From: Tubiluchus corallicola
Lineage: Eukaryota > Priapulida > Priapulimorpha > Priapulimorphida > Tubiluchidae
NCBI GenBank assembly: GCA_030141605.1
Contig: JAQGDQ010000963.1
Coordinates: 32,501-75,653 of the forward strand
Direction of reading: 5' to 3'
DNA: 43,153 nucleotides
The notes below the pieces were generated by a model that ran no database searches, was not told where the DNA came from, and saw only the letters and a program-made list of their open reading frames with translations. A program made the position numbers and the translations under genes. Below, one piece after another: positions 21,906 to 32,322 of this stretch; within the stretch, counting starts at the first letter, position 1; every line of letters starts with the position of its first letter.

Positions 21906-22186
21906 TAACTCTTTTTCACTTTTCTTCCCTAATTACCACACACAAATGGAAAAGCAAAGAAAAACTCTTTTATAAAAGAAAGCGATTCATACTAAATTCA
22001 ATGTGATGAGGACATTCTAGACAAATATAGGTACAACGATAAAAATTTTTTTAGTATTGATACGATAATCGATAGTTAGTGATATGTATTGTTATCTTTA
22101 ATTTCCTTAATTTGTTATCTTATATTCTGACTACCTGGAACTTTGTCAACAATTACACACTTCCATAAAAAATACTTTTATAGAAT

Positions 22187-22192
22187 TTTATT
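22187..22192 (-). promoter_or_regulatory. Candidate polyadenylation signal, gene 1
   Basis: AATAAA on the minus strand about 250 bp past the stop of cadherin-like gene 1. The same segment also occurs upstream of gene 3 inside a probable LINE fragment, so the signal may be donated by an antisense LINE piece. Confidence 0.4.
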
Positions 22193-22444
22193 GTGTATCA
22201 GTACAAGTACAGTACAAATTTAAAGTGCAACATAACATTTTTTAAAAAAGATACAAGACTAAAAACTGGGCATGAAAAAATTATAACATTCCTTTAAAAA
22301 AAGAAAACAAATAGCAAAATGTGCAAGAAAAAATTAAAACTTTCTTTTAAAAAAGTAACAGACAGGAAATTGTGTGTAAAAAATTATTATAACATTCAAA
22401 GGTAACAATTATTGAAGTTGGCAGCAAACAATAGACTACTAGAG

Positions 22445-24364
22445 TCAGTTTCCCATTTTGTATCGCTGCTGCATGATAATCATGTAGATTAGGACGCATA
22501 CGATACCAAACAAAACCAACGCAAAAACCATGAGTATGAGAACTTCGTTCATGCTAGTCACTGAATCATCTTGCAAGGCCCCTAACCAATCATCGATCTC
22601 TTGTACTACATTGGCCTCTACTTCAACTGCACTGCACAAGTCAACTTCACCAATTGCTGCATTTCCATCTATGCAGGCAAGGACAACTAAACTGTACTTT
22701 CCCAACGGCAAAGTTTTTATCATATCCGTGGCTGTAATGATGCCAGTTCCTTGCCGAGGAGACTTGATGACAAAGTACTCGTCCATAGTAAGCATTCTAA
22801 ACTTAACAACGTCTGCAGGTTCTGCGCTTACCACATTATTGTTATTATCGGCCGAAATGTTTTTCTCAAATTCGAAATCATAAAAGTCCTTTGAGAACTT
22901 TGGATTCTCCTTAATTTCCGCCACAACGGTCACCTCAACATCAGCCTCCCTCGACCCATCAGCATTTGCAGCCACTGCAACAAAAACATGGACTCCTGGA
23001 GTCAGTTTGCTCATAACTGTTATTATACCATAGCCGTCCACTCTAAACTCACTTACTGATTTGTTAGTCTTTGTCTTCAGACTATAAGAAAACTCCGGGA
23101 TGTTTGTCCGGGATAAATCTTCGGCTTGGACGAGCAATACGCTCCGTCCTACAGGAGCACTTCGTACAACTGTAGCTTTGTACAAATTTTGAGTAAATCC
23201 AGGGGGTGGTCCTTGAATTTGCACTGTAATGTGTATGCCTGTCATTGCAGTGTAGTACTCGGGTTCGCCATCCTTCACGTAAGCGGCTTTGACCGGCAGG
23301 AAATACTCGCGTTCTGTTATCTTTCCTATTATTTTCATGTCCCCTACACTTTCCTCTGGCATTTCTTTATTGTCTGCATTGACAAACTGAAAAGGTTTGC
23401 CATTAATTTGCAGCTTGTATCTTATGTGTTCATCACTTTTTCCCGATTCGCCGTCGACGGCAGAAATTCTGTTTGGCTTGACATTTATTATCGTCCCTAC
23501 TGGGTCATTGTCTTTTATAGTGGCGTAATACATTTCTGCATCAAATACAGGATTGAAATGGACATCTGCTACATCGAAAGTGAATACATGTGTGCCTTCA
23601 TTTGGCCAACGGCCTGCATCACGCATCGTAACTGTGACATTATACTGCGACTGCTGCTCATAATCTAGTTCCTTGTGCAAGAAAATCTCACAATTGTTGG
23701 TACCCTTTTTTGCTTCTGCTTTAAATGGGGAATTTTTGTCGTCGATGGAACACTTTGAAAAATAATAGTAGGGAGCTTTCAGATCGTCATCTAGCACCAC
23801 AAAACTTGCTAACATTGTTCCAATCTCAGCTTTTTCTGAAACAGGATATCTATCTCGCGTGTCTCGTGCTGCTCTTGGTGCGTGTTTATTCGCTGATGTT
23901 ATAGTAACATTCATATTTATGTCAAATTTTTCCTGTGGACGTTTAACTGATTTGCATTCTATTTTTATTCCCCAGCTTAAGACGGGTGAGTCACCTTGAG
24001 TGTTGAGATAGTCTGGTATAGTCTTTGTGTTTCGTAAACTGAATGCATATTTGTTATTCGCTGAGTTTCCCAAACGAAATAGTTGTTGTGGGTCTGACAC
24101 TAATCTGAATGTTAGAAGTTTGTAAGTGAGACGAGGTTGTTTACCAAAGAACAGACTAAAGGTGTTAATATTACGAGTCTCCACAACTTTAAAATAATAC
24201 TGCGATTTCATTACCTGATCACACCGACTTATATCTATTGCTGTTTTAGTCACGACTACAAAACTAAGAAAAACTATCATGGTAAGTACAATATTGTGCA
24301 AAATACTGGCCACAGCTTTGCCAGTGAAAGTACGGCTAACATGATCACGCACGATCAAATGCAT
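22445..24364 (-). CDS. Cadherin-like single-pass protein, gene 1
   Basis: Intronless, 639 aa from the ATG at 24,364 (context gacaaaATGC); the frame is open a further 28 codons upstream but without an ATG. Residues 1-20 are a short basic lead, 21-40 a hydrophobic segment (signal peptide or anchor), about 45-590 five cadherin-like repeats, 608-630 a transmembrane helix, and 631-639 a tiny tail ending RYKMGN. The best cadherin evidence is in repeat 2 (LDYEQQSQYNVTV, then a Val/Asp-rich linker before NPVF) and repeat 3 (PVGTIINV, then AVDGESGKSDEHIRY). Several Ca-binding positions of classical cadherins are degenerate, and the tail is too short for catenins. Probable N-glycan sites include N152, N242 and N502. 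Likely role: cell-surface adhesion or recognition, inferred from fold only. Confidence 0.8.
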   Translation of the reverse strand: MHLIVRDHVSRTFTGKAVASILHNIVLTMIVFLSFVVVTKTAIDISRCDQVMKSQYYFKVVETRNINTFSLFFGKQPRLTYKLLTFRLVSDPQQLFRLGNSANNKYAFSLRNTKTIPDYLNTQGDSPVLSWGIKIECKSVKRPQEKFDINMNVTITSANKHAPRAARDTRDRYPVSEKAEIGTMLASFVVLDDDLKAPYYYFSKCSIDDKNSPFKAEAKKGTNNCEIFLHKELDYEQQSQYNVTVTMRDAGRWPNEGTHVFTFDVADVHFNPVFDAEMYYATIKDNDPVGTIINVKPNRISAVDGESGKSDEHIRYKLQINGKPFQFVNADNKEMPEESVGDMKIIGKITEREYFLPVKAAYVKDGEPEYYTAMTGIHITVQIQGPPPGFTQNLYKATVVRSAPVGRSVLLVQAEDLSRTNIPEFSYSLKTKTNKSVSEFRVDGYGIITVMSKLTPGVHVFVAVAANADGSREADVEVTVVAEIKENPKFSKDFYDFEFEKNISADNNNNVVSAEPADVVKFRMLTMDEYFVIKSPRQGTGIITATDMIKTLPLGKYSLVVLACIDGNAAIGEVDLCSAVEVEANVVQEIDDWLGALQDDSVTSMNEVLILMVFALVLFGIVCVLIYMIIMQQRYKMGN

Positions 24365-24455
24365 TTTGTCTTGAATAAAGAATACCGCTTTGAGTAATGC
24401 AAAGTAAGTCAAATCAACATTCCACTGTGTGCTACAACAGTAATACAAGAACAGC

Positions 24456-24641
24456 TCAAGTGATCAATTCTGCATCGTCCTGTGATATCCTCCTTTTCCC
24501 ACTTTTTTGATTCTCCTCCAAATTTGCGCTTTGTTCAAAGCTACCCAGGGAGACGTTCCATTCCTGCTCAGCTGCTTCGCATTGTTTAACATCACACAAT
24601 GCTGTGAAAATGACTTCCAATTCTGTATAGGTATAGAACAA
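24456..24641 (-). other. Conserved upstream frame of gene 1 (5' exon or uORF)
   Basis: A minus-strand open frame, lacking an ATG start, encodes FTALCDVKQCEAAEQEWNV and on to GKRRISQDDAELIT. It ends 91 bp before the gene's ATG. Just before ALCDV the sequence reads attttcacag, a plausible 3' splice site, so this may be the start of the main exon's 5'UTR. The near-identical frame precedes gene 3 (39,135); gene 2's equivalent (29,640-29,790) has a 1-base shift, arguing against strict protein constraint. Confidence 0.4.
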
Positions 24642-24689
24642 TAAGGCTACACATAATTATTGTTTAACATTGTTTAACATTTTCTACAC

Positions 24690-25580
24690 ATTGTCATCAC
24701 CAAAAATAGTACTGCTGTTGGGCTATAGCCTCGAATCGAATATATATGTATATTTGTACAGTAGGCTCAAGGTTAATAGATTCAGTTGCTTAATTAATTC
24801 AAAAATGCATGGCACAGCCGCTTCTACTCAAATGTACATAAAAACTGCCGGTATTTAACTCAAATAATTCCTCATAATTGACTCAATATTTTTCCTTCAC
24901 ATACTTAAAATAAGACGTTTGTTTGTTCTCAAAGAGCATTTCCTACTTTGTCATCTTTACTGGGCTTTTCAAACTCTTTCTGGAATTTTCAAATGTCAAA
25001 TTATTATAAACTCATTACCAGAAAAGTCACTTGTGTCAAAGGCACTTCGGAAATGGTGCTGACAAGCCACTGACATAGCATTGCCTAGTTGTTTTGCTGG
25101 ATTACTGCTGCATTTACCTGTCTGAAGGCAGATTTCTTTTATTTTAGAATTCTGCCTGCCCAATGTGTACAATAGATGTAATGAGCATCTGATGATGATG
25201 ATGATGATGACTATTATGATGATAATGATAATGATGAACATAGTGAAAGAAAATATTTAGTATTTGATTACTCAGGAAAGTAACCAATGGCAGCGACATG
25301 TGTACACAATCCAATGTGTACAATAGATGTAATGAGCATCTGATGATGATGATGATGATGACTATTATGATGATAATGATAATGATGAACATAGTGAAAG
25401 AAAATATTTAGTATTCGATTACTCAGGAAAGTAACCAACGGCAGCGACATGCGGTTAAGTAACCGCAGTAACTGATTCCTAATAGTCGAATATGCCCACC
25501 ACTACTGGCTACTTTTAGAAAATATCCAGAGTCCGGAAAATCTTACCGGGCAGAAGACAGACATAGTTCCCCAGGCCATT
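24690..25580. repeat. Inverted duplicate of 37,620-38,350
   Basis: The reverse complement of this stretch, from the tatagc motif near 24,725 to ctggggaactat near 25,575, is found at 37,620-38,350. It holds a LINE 3' tail (25,050-25,240) and the 5' flank of gene 1, so genes 1 and 3 were duplicated with about 1 kb of upstream sequence. This copy also contains a 151-bp internal tandem duplication absent from the partner. Confidence 0.9.
25161..25462. repeat. 151-bp tandem duplication with gatgat tracts
   Basis: caatgtgtacaatagatgta starts at 25,161 and again at 25,312, each followed by a (gat)n tract and atttagtatt(t/c)gattactc. The partner segment at 37,740-37,870 has a single copy. Confidence 0.9.
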
Positions 25581-25740
25581 TCTTGCAGAGAGAGACAATA
25601 CATGTATATTCTTAAAGTATTTTCTCATAAAATTTTAATAGCAAAAGTTTCAATTTTTCCCCTTCTTTATTAATAAAAATGACAAAATCATTCCACATTC
25701 CAGTACACATCAAATTTGCAATTATTACTTGAGGTAACAT

Positions 25741-27055
25741 AAATTAGATGCCAACAAACGATACTAAACATTTTTCATGATATAGTGCATCACAGGATAG
25801 GTATAAATTTACTAACTTACACCGCTGCATCTCTCAATGATAACAACAAATTTGTTCAGCCATCAGTAAGGGTCAATATTTATTCATACTCCTACAGAAG
25901 AGCAATACGTTTGTGGAACAAACTTCCATCGGATATCAGAGAAATCACTTCCGAGCACTAGCACCCTCTGCTGTTTCTACCATGAGTGTGCCAGCCCATC
26001 TAACCTGTCAGTAAATCTAACTGTTTTTTTAGCCCGCACCCACCATGTTTGTTTTGCTTGTTTCACCTCTTTTTATAACCTCTAATACCATCACCAGTTA
26101 GCGAGTTGATTTTCTCAGCGTGTATACTAACCACGTGCCCCTAAAACTTCTAGTATGTTGTCAAAGACTTTTACAAGTATGTTATTCAAGACTTCAAGAC
26201 CACAATAAACTCAGTATAACTCAAAATCGCATAACCCATTCTTTCTCCCAACTCAAAGAATTTCAGCACAACCGACAAAATCTTTCATATTTCCACACAA
26301 AAAACTTGAATAAAAAATATGGTCCACTTATTCAAAATACATGTAATTTACCTTGCCATACTCAAAAATGCAATTTATACTCAAGAAAAATAAAGTTTAC
26401 TACAACTCAAAAACAGTATCGTCTTCCGGCTGATTGAACAATTGAACTACATACAAACTGCAAGACTTTGGTAGCGACACTGTCATATTGTTTAACAGTG
26501 TTGTGTACTAGTCCTTTTGTAACATCAAAAATCGTTTTTCACTACATAATTTGTTATTATTTATGCAATTGTCATCAAATCTCGTTGTTTATGTATAGAA
26601 GGGTTGATTTTCCGCCTTCTATTTATCTTGCCATCTAGAGGAGGGTTAAGAGTTTTCATACTGCAAAATGGTCAACATTGCTTAACTCAAAAGCTTTTTT
26701 CCTGTCCGGGTGGATTTGAGTTTTGCGAAGTTCAATTTATTTTTATTAATGTCAGTTTATTTATGCCAGTGCATAACTGGGAAAATGCCTCTAAAATAGG
26801 GCACTTGTCATCCACGCACGTTATTAAACCGACTGAAGACTTCCGCTATTGTAGGAAGAATGACCTAGTCTTTATTGAAATGGAAGTGGTGCTGACAAGC
26901 CACTGGCATCGCAGTGTATAATTTTTTGCTGGATTAACTGCTGTGTTTACCTGTCTTTGAGGACAGATTTCAGAATTCTGCCTGCCCAGTGTCTACAACT
27001 GATGTAACGGGCATATGATGATGATGGATGGATGATGATGATGATGATGATATAA
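25741..27055 (+). mobile_element. Duplicated LINE 3' end
   Basis: Second copy of the LINE piece at 20,601-21,905, carried by the segmental duplication rather than by a new insertion, because both share the same left breakpoint inside the RT frame. It retains the IRLWNKLPSDIREI motif and the (atg)n tail near 27,020-27,052. Confidence 0.75.
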
Positions 27056-27332
27056 CTCTTTTTCACTTTTCTTCCCTAATTACCACACACAAATGGAAAA
27101 GCAAAGAAAAACTCTTTTATAAAAGAAAGCGATTCATACTAAATTCAATGTGATGAGGACATTCTAGACAAATATAGGTACAACGATAAAAATTTTTTAG
27201 TATTGATACGATAATCGATAGTTAGTGATACGTATTGTTATCTTTAATTTCCTTAATTTGTTATCTTATATTCTGACTACCTGGAACTTTGTCAACAATT
27301 ACACACTTCCATAAAAAATACTTTTATAGAAT

Positions 27333-27338
27333 TTTATT
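27333..27338 (-). promoter_or_regulatory. Candidate polyadenylation signal, gene 2
   Basis: AATAAA on the minus strand about 260 bp past the stop of gene 2, at the position equivalent to that of gene 1. Confidence 0.4.
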
Positions 27339-27595
27339 GTGTATCAGTACAAGTACAGTACAAGTTTAAAGTGCAACATAACATTTTTTAAAAAAGATAC
27401 AAGACTAAAAACTGGGCATGAAAAAATTATAACATTCCTTTTAAAAAGGAAAACAAACAGCAAAATGTGTAAGGAAAAATTAAAACGTTCTTTTAAAAAA
27501 AATAACAGGCCAAAAATTGTGCATAAAAATATTATTTAAAAAACATTCAAAGGTAACAATTATTGAAGTTGGTAGCGAACAAGAGACTACTAGAG

Positions 27596-29545
27596 TCAGG
27601 TTCCCATTTTGTATCGCTGTTGCATAATAATCATGTAGATTAGGACGCATACGATGCCAAACAAAACCAATGCAAAAGCCACGAATATGGAAACTGCATT
27701 CATGCTGTAGCTAGTCGTTGAATCACCACGCACTGCTAATGTCCAATCATCGATCTCTTCTACTACTGTGGCCCCAACTTCAACTGCACTGCACAACTCA
27801 TCTTCACCAATTGCTGCATCTCCATCTATGCAGGCAAGAACAACGAAACTGTATTTTCCCACCGGCAAAGTTTTTATCATCATATCCGTGCTTGTAATGA
27901 CGCCGATTCCCTGCTGAGGAGACTCGATGACAAAGTACTCGTGCATAGTAAGTATTCTGAACTTAACGACATCTGCAGGTTTTGCGCTTACTGCAGCACC
28001 ATCACTGGCCGAACCGGTTTTCGCAAAATCGAAGGAATAAAAGTCCTTCGAGAACTTTGGGTTCTCTTTATTGGTTGTTTCTGCCAAAACGGTCACCTCA
28101 ATGTCAGCGAAGGTCGATCCATATTCATTTGCAGCCTCTGCAATAAAAGCATGGACTCCTGGAGTCAGTTTTTTCGTAACTTTTACGTTACCAGTATAAC
28201 GCTCCACTGTAAACTTAGCTAGACTAGCTAGACTGCTGGCGTTGTCTTTAATACTCTTCAGACTATAAAAAAAGTATGGGATGTGTGTCCGGGATAAGTC
28301 CTCAGCTTTCACAATCAATACGGGCCTTCCTTTTGGAAGACTTTCCACAACTGTAGCTTTGTACAAATTTTTAGTATATTTAGGGGGAGGTCCTACAATA
28401 TGCACTTCAATATGTATGCCTGTCATTGCAGTGTAGTGCTCGGGTTCGCCATCCTTCACGTAAGCGGCTTTGACTGGCATGAAATACTCGCGTTCTGTTA
28501 TCTTTCCTATTATTTTTATATCCCCTACACTTTCCTCTGGCATTTCTTTATTGTCTGCATTGACAAATTTAAAAGGTTTACTACTAACTTCCAAGCTGTA
28601 TCTTATGTGTTCATCACTTTTTCCCGATTCGCCGTCGACGGCAGAAATTCTCTTTGGCTTGACATTTATTATCGTCCCTACTGGGTCATTGTCTTTTATA
28701 GTGGCGTAATACATTTCTGCATCAAATACAGGATTGAAATGGACATCTGCTACATCGAAAGTGAATACATGTGTGCCTTCATTTGGCCAACGGCCTGCAT
28801 CACGCATCGTAACTGTGACATTATACTGCGACTGCTGCTCATAATCTAGTTCCTTGTGCAAGAAAATCTCACAATTGTTGGTACCCCTTTTTGCTTCTGC
28901 TTTAAATGGGGAATTTTTGTCGTCGATGAAACACTCTGAAAAATAATAGTTGGGAGCTGTCTTATCGTCATCTAGCACCACAAAACTTGCTAACATTGTT
29001 CCAATCTCAGTTTCTTCTGAAACAGGATATCTATCTCGAGTGTCTCGTGCTGCTCTTGGTGTGTGTTCATTCATTGATTTTATAGTAACATTCATTTTTA
29101 TGTCAAATTTTTCCTGTGGATGGGCGACTGACTGGCATTCTATTTCTAATACCCAGCTTAAGATGGGTGGGTCACGTTGAGTGCTGAGATAGTCTGAGAT
29201 ATACCTTGTAGTTCCTAAACTGAATGCGTATTTGTTATTCGCTGAGTTTCCCAAACGAAATAGTTGTCCTGCGTCTGACTTTAATCTGAATGTTAGAAGT
29301 TTGTAAGTGAGACCATTTTGTTTACCAAAGAAGAGAGCAAAGCCTCTGTTAGGCACACGATTGTCCCTAACTTTCCAATAATACTGCGATTTCATTACCT
29401 CATCACACCGACTTAAATCTATTGTTGAAGTCAAGACTACAAAACTAAGAAAAACTATCATGGTAAGTACAATATTGTGCAAAATACTGGCCACAGCTTT
29501 GCCAGTGAAAGTACGGCTAACATGATCACACACGATCAAATGCAT
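27596..29545 (-). CDS. Cadherin-like single-pass protein, gene 2
   Basis: Intronless, 649 aa from the ATG at 29,545. Same layout as gene 1: hydrophobic segment near 21-38, five cadherin-like repeats, C-terminal helix (FALVLFGIVCVLIYMIIM) and a tail ending RYKMGT. Compared with gene 1, about 30 of some 98 residues differ in repeat 1, against about 8 of some 125 from YPVSE in repeat 2 to the start of repeat 3. Repeat 4 is distinctive (KYTKNLYKATV, then a small insertion around KDNASSLASLAKF). At RYSLEVSSKPFKFV it matches gene 3 rather than gene 1. The frame is intact, so it is presumably functional; role inferred as surface recognition or adhesion. Confidence 0.8.
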   Translation of the reverse strand: MHLIVCDHVSRTFTGKAVASILHNIVLTMIVFLSFVVLTSTIDLSRCDEVMKSQYYWKVRDNRVPNRGFALFFGKQNGLTYKLLTFRLKSDAGQLFRLGNSANNKYAFSLGTTRYISDYLSTQRDPPILSWVLEIECQSVAHPQEKFDIKMNVTIKSMNEHTPRAARDTRDRYPVSEETEIGTMLASFVVLDDDKTAPNYYFSECFIDDKNSPFKAEAKRGTNNCEIFLHKELDYEQQSQYNVTVTMRDAGRWPNEGTHVFTFDVADVHFNPVFDAEMYYATIKDNDPVGTIINVKPKRISAVDGESGKSDEHIRYSLEVSSKPFKFVNADNKEMPEESVGDIKIIGKITEREYFMPVKAAYVKDGEPEHYTAMTGIHIEVHIVGPPPKYTKNLYKATVVESLPKGRPVLIVKAEDLSRTHIPYFFYSLKSIKDNASSLASLAKFTVERYTGNVKVTKKLTPGVHAFIAEAANEYGSTFADIEVTVLAETTNKENPKFSKDFYSFDFAKTGSASDGAAVSAKPADVVKFRILTMHEYFVIESPQQGIGVITSTDMMIKTLPVGKYSFVVLACIDGDAAIGEDELCSAVEVGATVVEEIDDWTLAVRGDSTTSYSMNAVSIFVAFALVLFGIVCVLIYMIIMQQRYKMGT

Positions 29546-29964
29546 TTTGTCTTGAATAAAGAATGCTGCTTTGAGTAATGCAAAGTATGTCAAATCAACA
29601 TTCCACTGTGTGCTACAACAGTAATAGAAGAACAGCTCAAGTGATCAATTCTGCATCGTCTTGTGATATCCTTCTTTCTCCACTTTTTTAATTCTCCTCC
29701 AAATTTGTGCTTTATTTAAGCTAGCGAGGTAGACATTCCATTCCTGCTCATTGTTTTCTTCACATTCTCTCACTTCACACAATGCTGTGAAAATGATTTC
29801 CAGACCTACTGTATAGGTATAGAACTATAATGCTATATATAATTAGCAACACTGTGACATTGTTTAACATTTTTATCCACTGTCTTTTCCCAGATGTCAT
29901 AATTTAATTTTCGCTTGGAAAACTGCTGACGCAAAGCCATTGTTCTGACGTCATCCATTATACT

Positions 29965-30080
29965 CTGCTGCTAGCTTTGCGTTAGGTAAATAAACAGACA
30001 CTAGGTGTAATTTTTGCGTATTTTTGATTATACGTGTATTTATAAGCAAAATTTTTTGCAGGACCTTTGCTAGTTACATA
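29965..30080 (+). repeat. Dispersed repeat copy (partner at 3,283)
   Basis: Shares ctagctttgcgtta, gcgtatttttgattatac and aaaattttttgcagg with the minus strand of 3,283-3,412. It lies just beyond the 5' breakpoint of the segmental duplication. The rest of 29,880-30,485 shows nothing coding. Confidence 0.7.
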
Positions 30081-30374
30081 TTAAAAAGAATTCTGAACTG
30101 CAATAACAAATTTTTTTAGCAGAATCGGGTGCAGTACTGCAAATGAACAAACCGAACACATCGAACAAGCGAACAGACACACAAACACTGAAAATAATTC
30201 CGCTTTTCATAGATCATAGATCATGTTATGTAGATCTGCATTCAGGTGAAACCAGGTTTTTGCATTGGTTGGCAAAAAAAGAATAGAGAATGATGTAAGA
30301 TAAAAAGGTGAGCTAATATCCTTGAAGTAGGTATCAGAAAAATTGCCTTAAAAATTATAAATTAAAAAAAATTA

Positions 30375-30484
30375 TGATTCTTATTGATGATTTAGAATCT
30401 AGACTTATTGATGATTTATAATCCAGACTTTTGATGATTTACAATCAATCCATACTTATTGATGATTTACAATCCATACTTATT
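30375..30484. repeat. Imperfect cttattgatgattta tandem repeat
   Basis: Four or five diverged units of cttattgatgatttacaatc lie directly before the LTR of the plus-strand BEL/Pao element. Confidence 0.8.
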
Positions 30485-30485
30485 G

Positions 30486-30744
30486 TGTCGTGAACTGATT
30501 CACGAGTTTGTTTATGAACTTTATAACTTTACAGCAAGTTAGACTACAGTGAATCATTTTCTCACCTGACTGGTTTCTGATATGCATTGCCCACGGTTAA
30601 CCAGTTTCAAGTGATTTGAGCTGTTACATGTTCTAATCTAGTAGTCACAACGTAGTGTACAGGAAAGAGAGTCAATAATAAAGTGTTTGTGCTACTAAAG
30701 CAGTTTGGTTTGTTGCTACATATATTGACTGTCCCTTTTTCACA
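30486..30744 (+). repeat. 5' LTR of BEL/Pao element
   Basis: 259 bp, beginning TGTCGTGAACTG and ending TTCACA (TGT...ACA inverted ends). It contains caataataaag, a polyadenylation signal. It differs from the 277-bp LTR of the other copy chiefly by an 18-base deletion. Confidence 0.85.
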
Positions 30745-30745
30745 T

Positions 30746-30763
30746 TGGTGCCAGTGCCCACTA
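30746..30763 (+). promoter_or_regulatory. Primer-binding site of BEL/Pao element
   Basis: tggtgccagtgcccacta starts two bases after the LTR end; the TGG start and position fit pairing with a tRNA 3' end. The tRNA was not identified. Confidence 0.6.
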
Positions 30764-31017
30764 CTACTTGGGTATGCTGTAACACTTAGAAGGACTGTGA
30801 GTAAAATGATTTTCATTATGCTGATTTCTGATTCACAGTAAATTCTTTTTCCTTTTACCCTCTTCTATGTGGTATCTACCTGTTTACCTGCTATAGCATT
30901 TTGACATTTTCAATCAAACACAGTATTATATTGTTGCCTTTACCTTTACCTTGTGCGGGGGAGGGCTTTGCACTTGTATGCTGTTTTGTAAAGGTTCTAT
31001 TTGCAGTGTAAGGCAAA

Positions 31018-32319
31018 ATGCCAGTGGATACCAGAGCGCAGTAGAAGAAAAAGCTAATATCAGTAGTTGAGCAACTGACTAAGCGTGCGCAGCAAGTTCT
31101 TGGTGACAATAATCCTTTTTTGGCAACAGAGGAAACCTTTGTTCAGCATAGAGCAGCTGTAGAAGGAGCACAAACATCCATAAAAAGGTACTTCTCTGAA
31201 CTAACAAAACATTTCGATGAATTAATAGAGACAAAAGATGATGAGATGGAGAAGGAGGCTCTGTGAGTGGAAAGTTTTCCTTTACTGGATCAACTCCAAA
31301 CTTTTGTTGAGCAAGTCGATGCATCTCGTATGCTGATTCAAGAGAAGTTGGAGCTAGAAAGAGAAACAAAACCAACAGTAGTTCAGCCACCTGTGTCTCA
31401 GGCATATGGTTCACGTCAAGCGTTAAATACGTCAGCTACTGATGATGATGACAGCAATGACGATGACCGTGTCACTGTTAATTCAGCAGCTACATCTGTA
31501 AGACGACGTTGCAAAGCGAAACTTCCTCAACTGCACATTGAGAAATTTAAAGGGGACCCCATGCGATGGAACTTTTTCTGGGGTGCCTTCAAATCTGCTG
31601 TGCATGAGAGAGATGATCTTTCACTAATAGATAAAGCAAATTATTTGCTAAGTTTTCTAGAAGGCAGGGCAAAGACAACAGTTGAAGGACTTCAACCCAC
31701 GGCAGAAGGCTACAGACATATGGTAGAGCTGTTAACTGAATGCTATGATTAACCAGAATTAGTCCGTCAAGAGCATTTTCTCAAATCGTTTCAGATGAAG
31801 GAAGCTCCTGACACTATAATAGGACTACAGGAAGTCCATGATGCTTGTATGGTGCATTTTCGTGCTTTACAATCACTGGGTGAGATTAGCGTACAGACAA
31901 TGTTTCCAGCACTGCTGTATTCAAAACTTCCTCCATGCGTGCGAACAGATTTAGCTCGGCGAAATGAATGCAGGGAATTGACACTGGATTCCTTAAAGCA
32001 GATGATTAAGACTGAAATCGATGCTCGAACCTTGGGTGGTCAAGGACTGAGCAAAACAGAACAAAGACCAACAGTGTCAAAGTCTGGTATCCAGTCTGCA
32101 GCCCACGCTTTACTAGCTGATTCCAATGCCCGGTGGTCAAGGACTGAGCAAAACAGAACAAAAACCAACAGTCTCAAAGTCTGGTATCCAGTCTGCAGCC
32201 CATGCTTTACTAGCTGATTCCAATACCCGGTGGTCAAGGACTGAGCAAAACAGAACAAAAACCAACAGTCTCAAAGTCTGGTATCCAGTCTGCAGCCCAC
32301 ACTTTACTAGCTGATTCCA
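31018..32319 (+). pseudogene. gag region of BEL/Pao, interrupted
   Basis: The start ATG at 31,018 fits the minus-strand copy's 19,777. The ninth codon is a stop here (31,042-31,044) but Lys in the other copy. In-frame stops TGA (31,264-31,266) and TAA (31,750-31,752) occur in both copies. The segment around KLPQLHIEKFKGDPMRWNFF and SFLEGRAKTTVEGL matches the DUF1759 gag family. A 97-bp sequence (from about 32,035) is present three times; as 97 is not a multiple of 3 it breaks the frame. An acidic, Asp-rich linker precedes the core. Confidence 0.8.
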
Positions 32320-32322
32320 ATG
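32035..32322 (+). repeat. 97-bp triplication in BEL/Pao gag
   Basis: Units start with ggtggtcaaggactgagcaa at 32,035, 32,132 and 32,229. The same triplication is in the minus-strand copy at about 18,465-18,770. Confidence 0.95.

Larger units (their letters stand above)
25741..29880. repeat. Segmental duplication of 20,601-24,690
   Basis: Direct-orientation duplicate containing LINE 3' sequence, the gene 3'UTR, the whole cadherin-like gene and its upstream frame. Homology begins at aaattagatgccaacaaacg (20,601 and 25,741) and fades just past gttaaacatttt on the 5' side of the genes. In a 190-bp piece (21,301-21,490 against 26,441-26,630) I count two substitutions by eye. Confidence 0.92.

Noticed and set aside
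23126-23668. 180-aa frame antisense to cadherin-like gene 1 (and equivalents at 28,400 and 40,123)
   Set aside because: It lies opposite the most conserved part of the receptor, is kept only because that DNA is conserved, and shows no start or domain.
24365-24448. 28-codon N-terminal extension of the receptor frame
   Set aside because: No in-frame ATG in the extension; the first ATG, with suitable context, is at the same place in all three genes.
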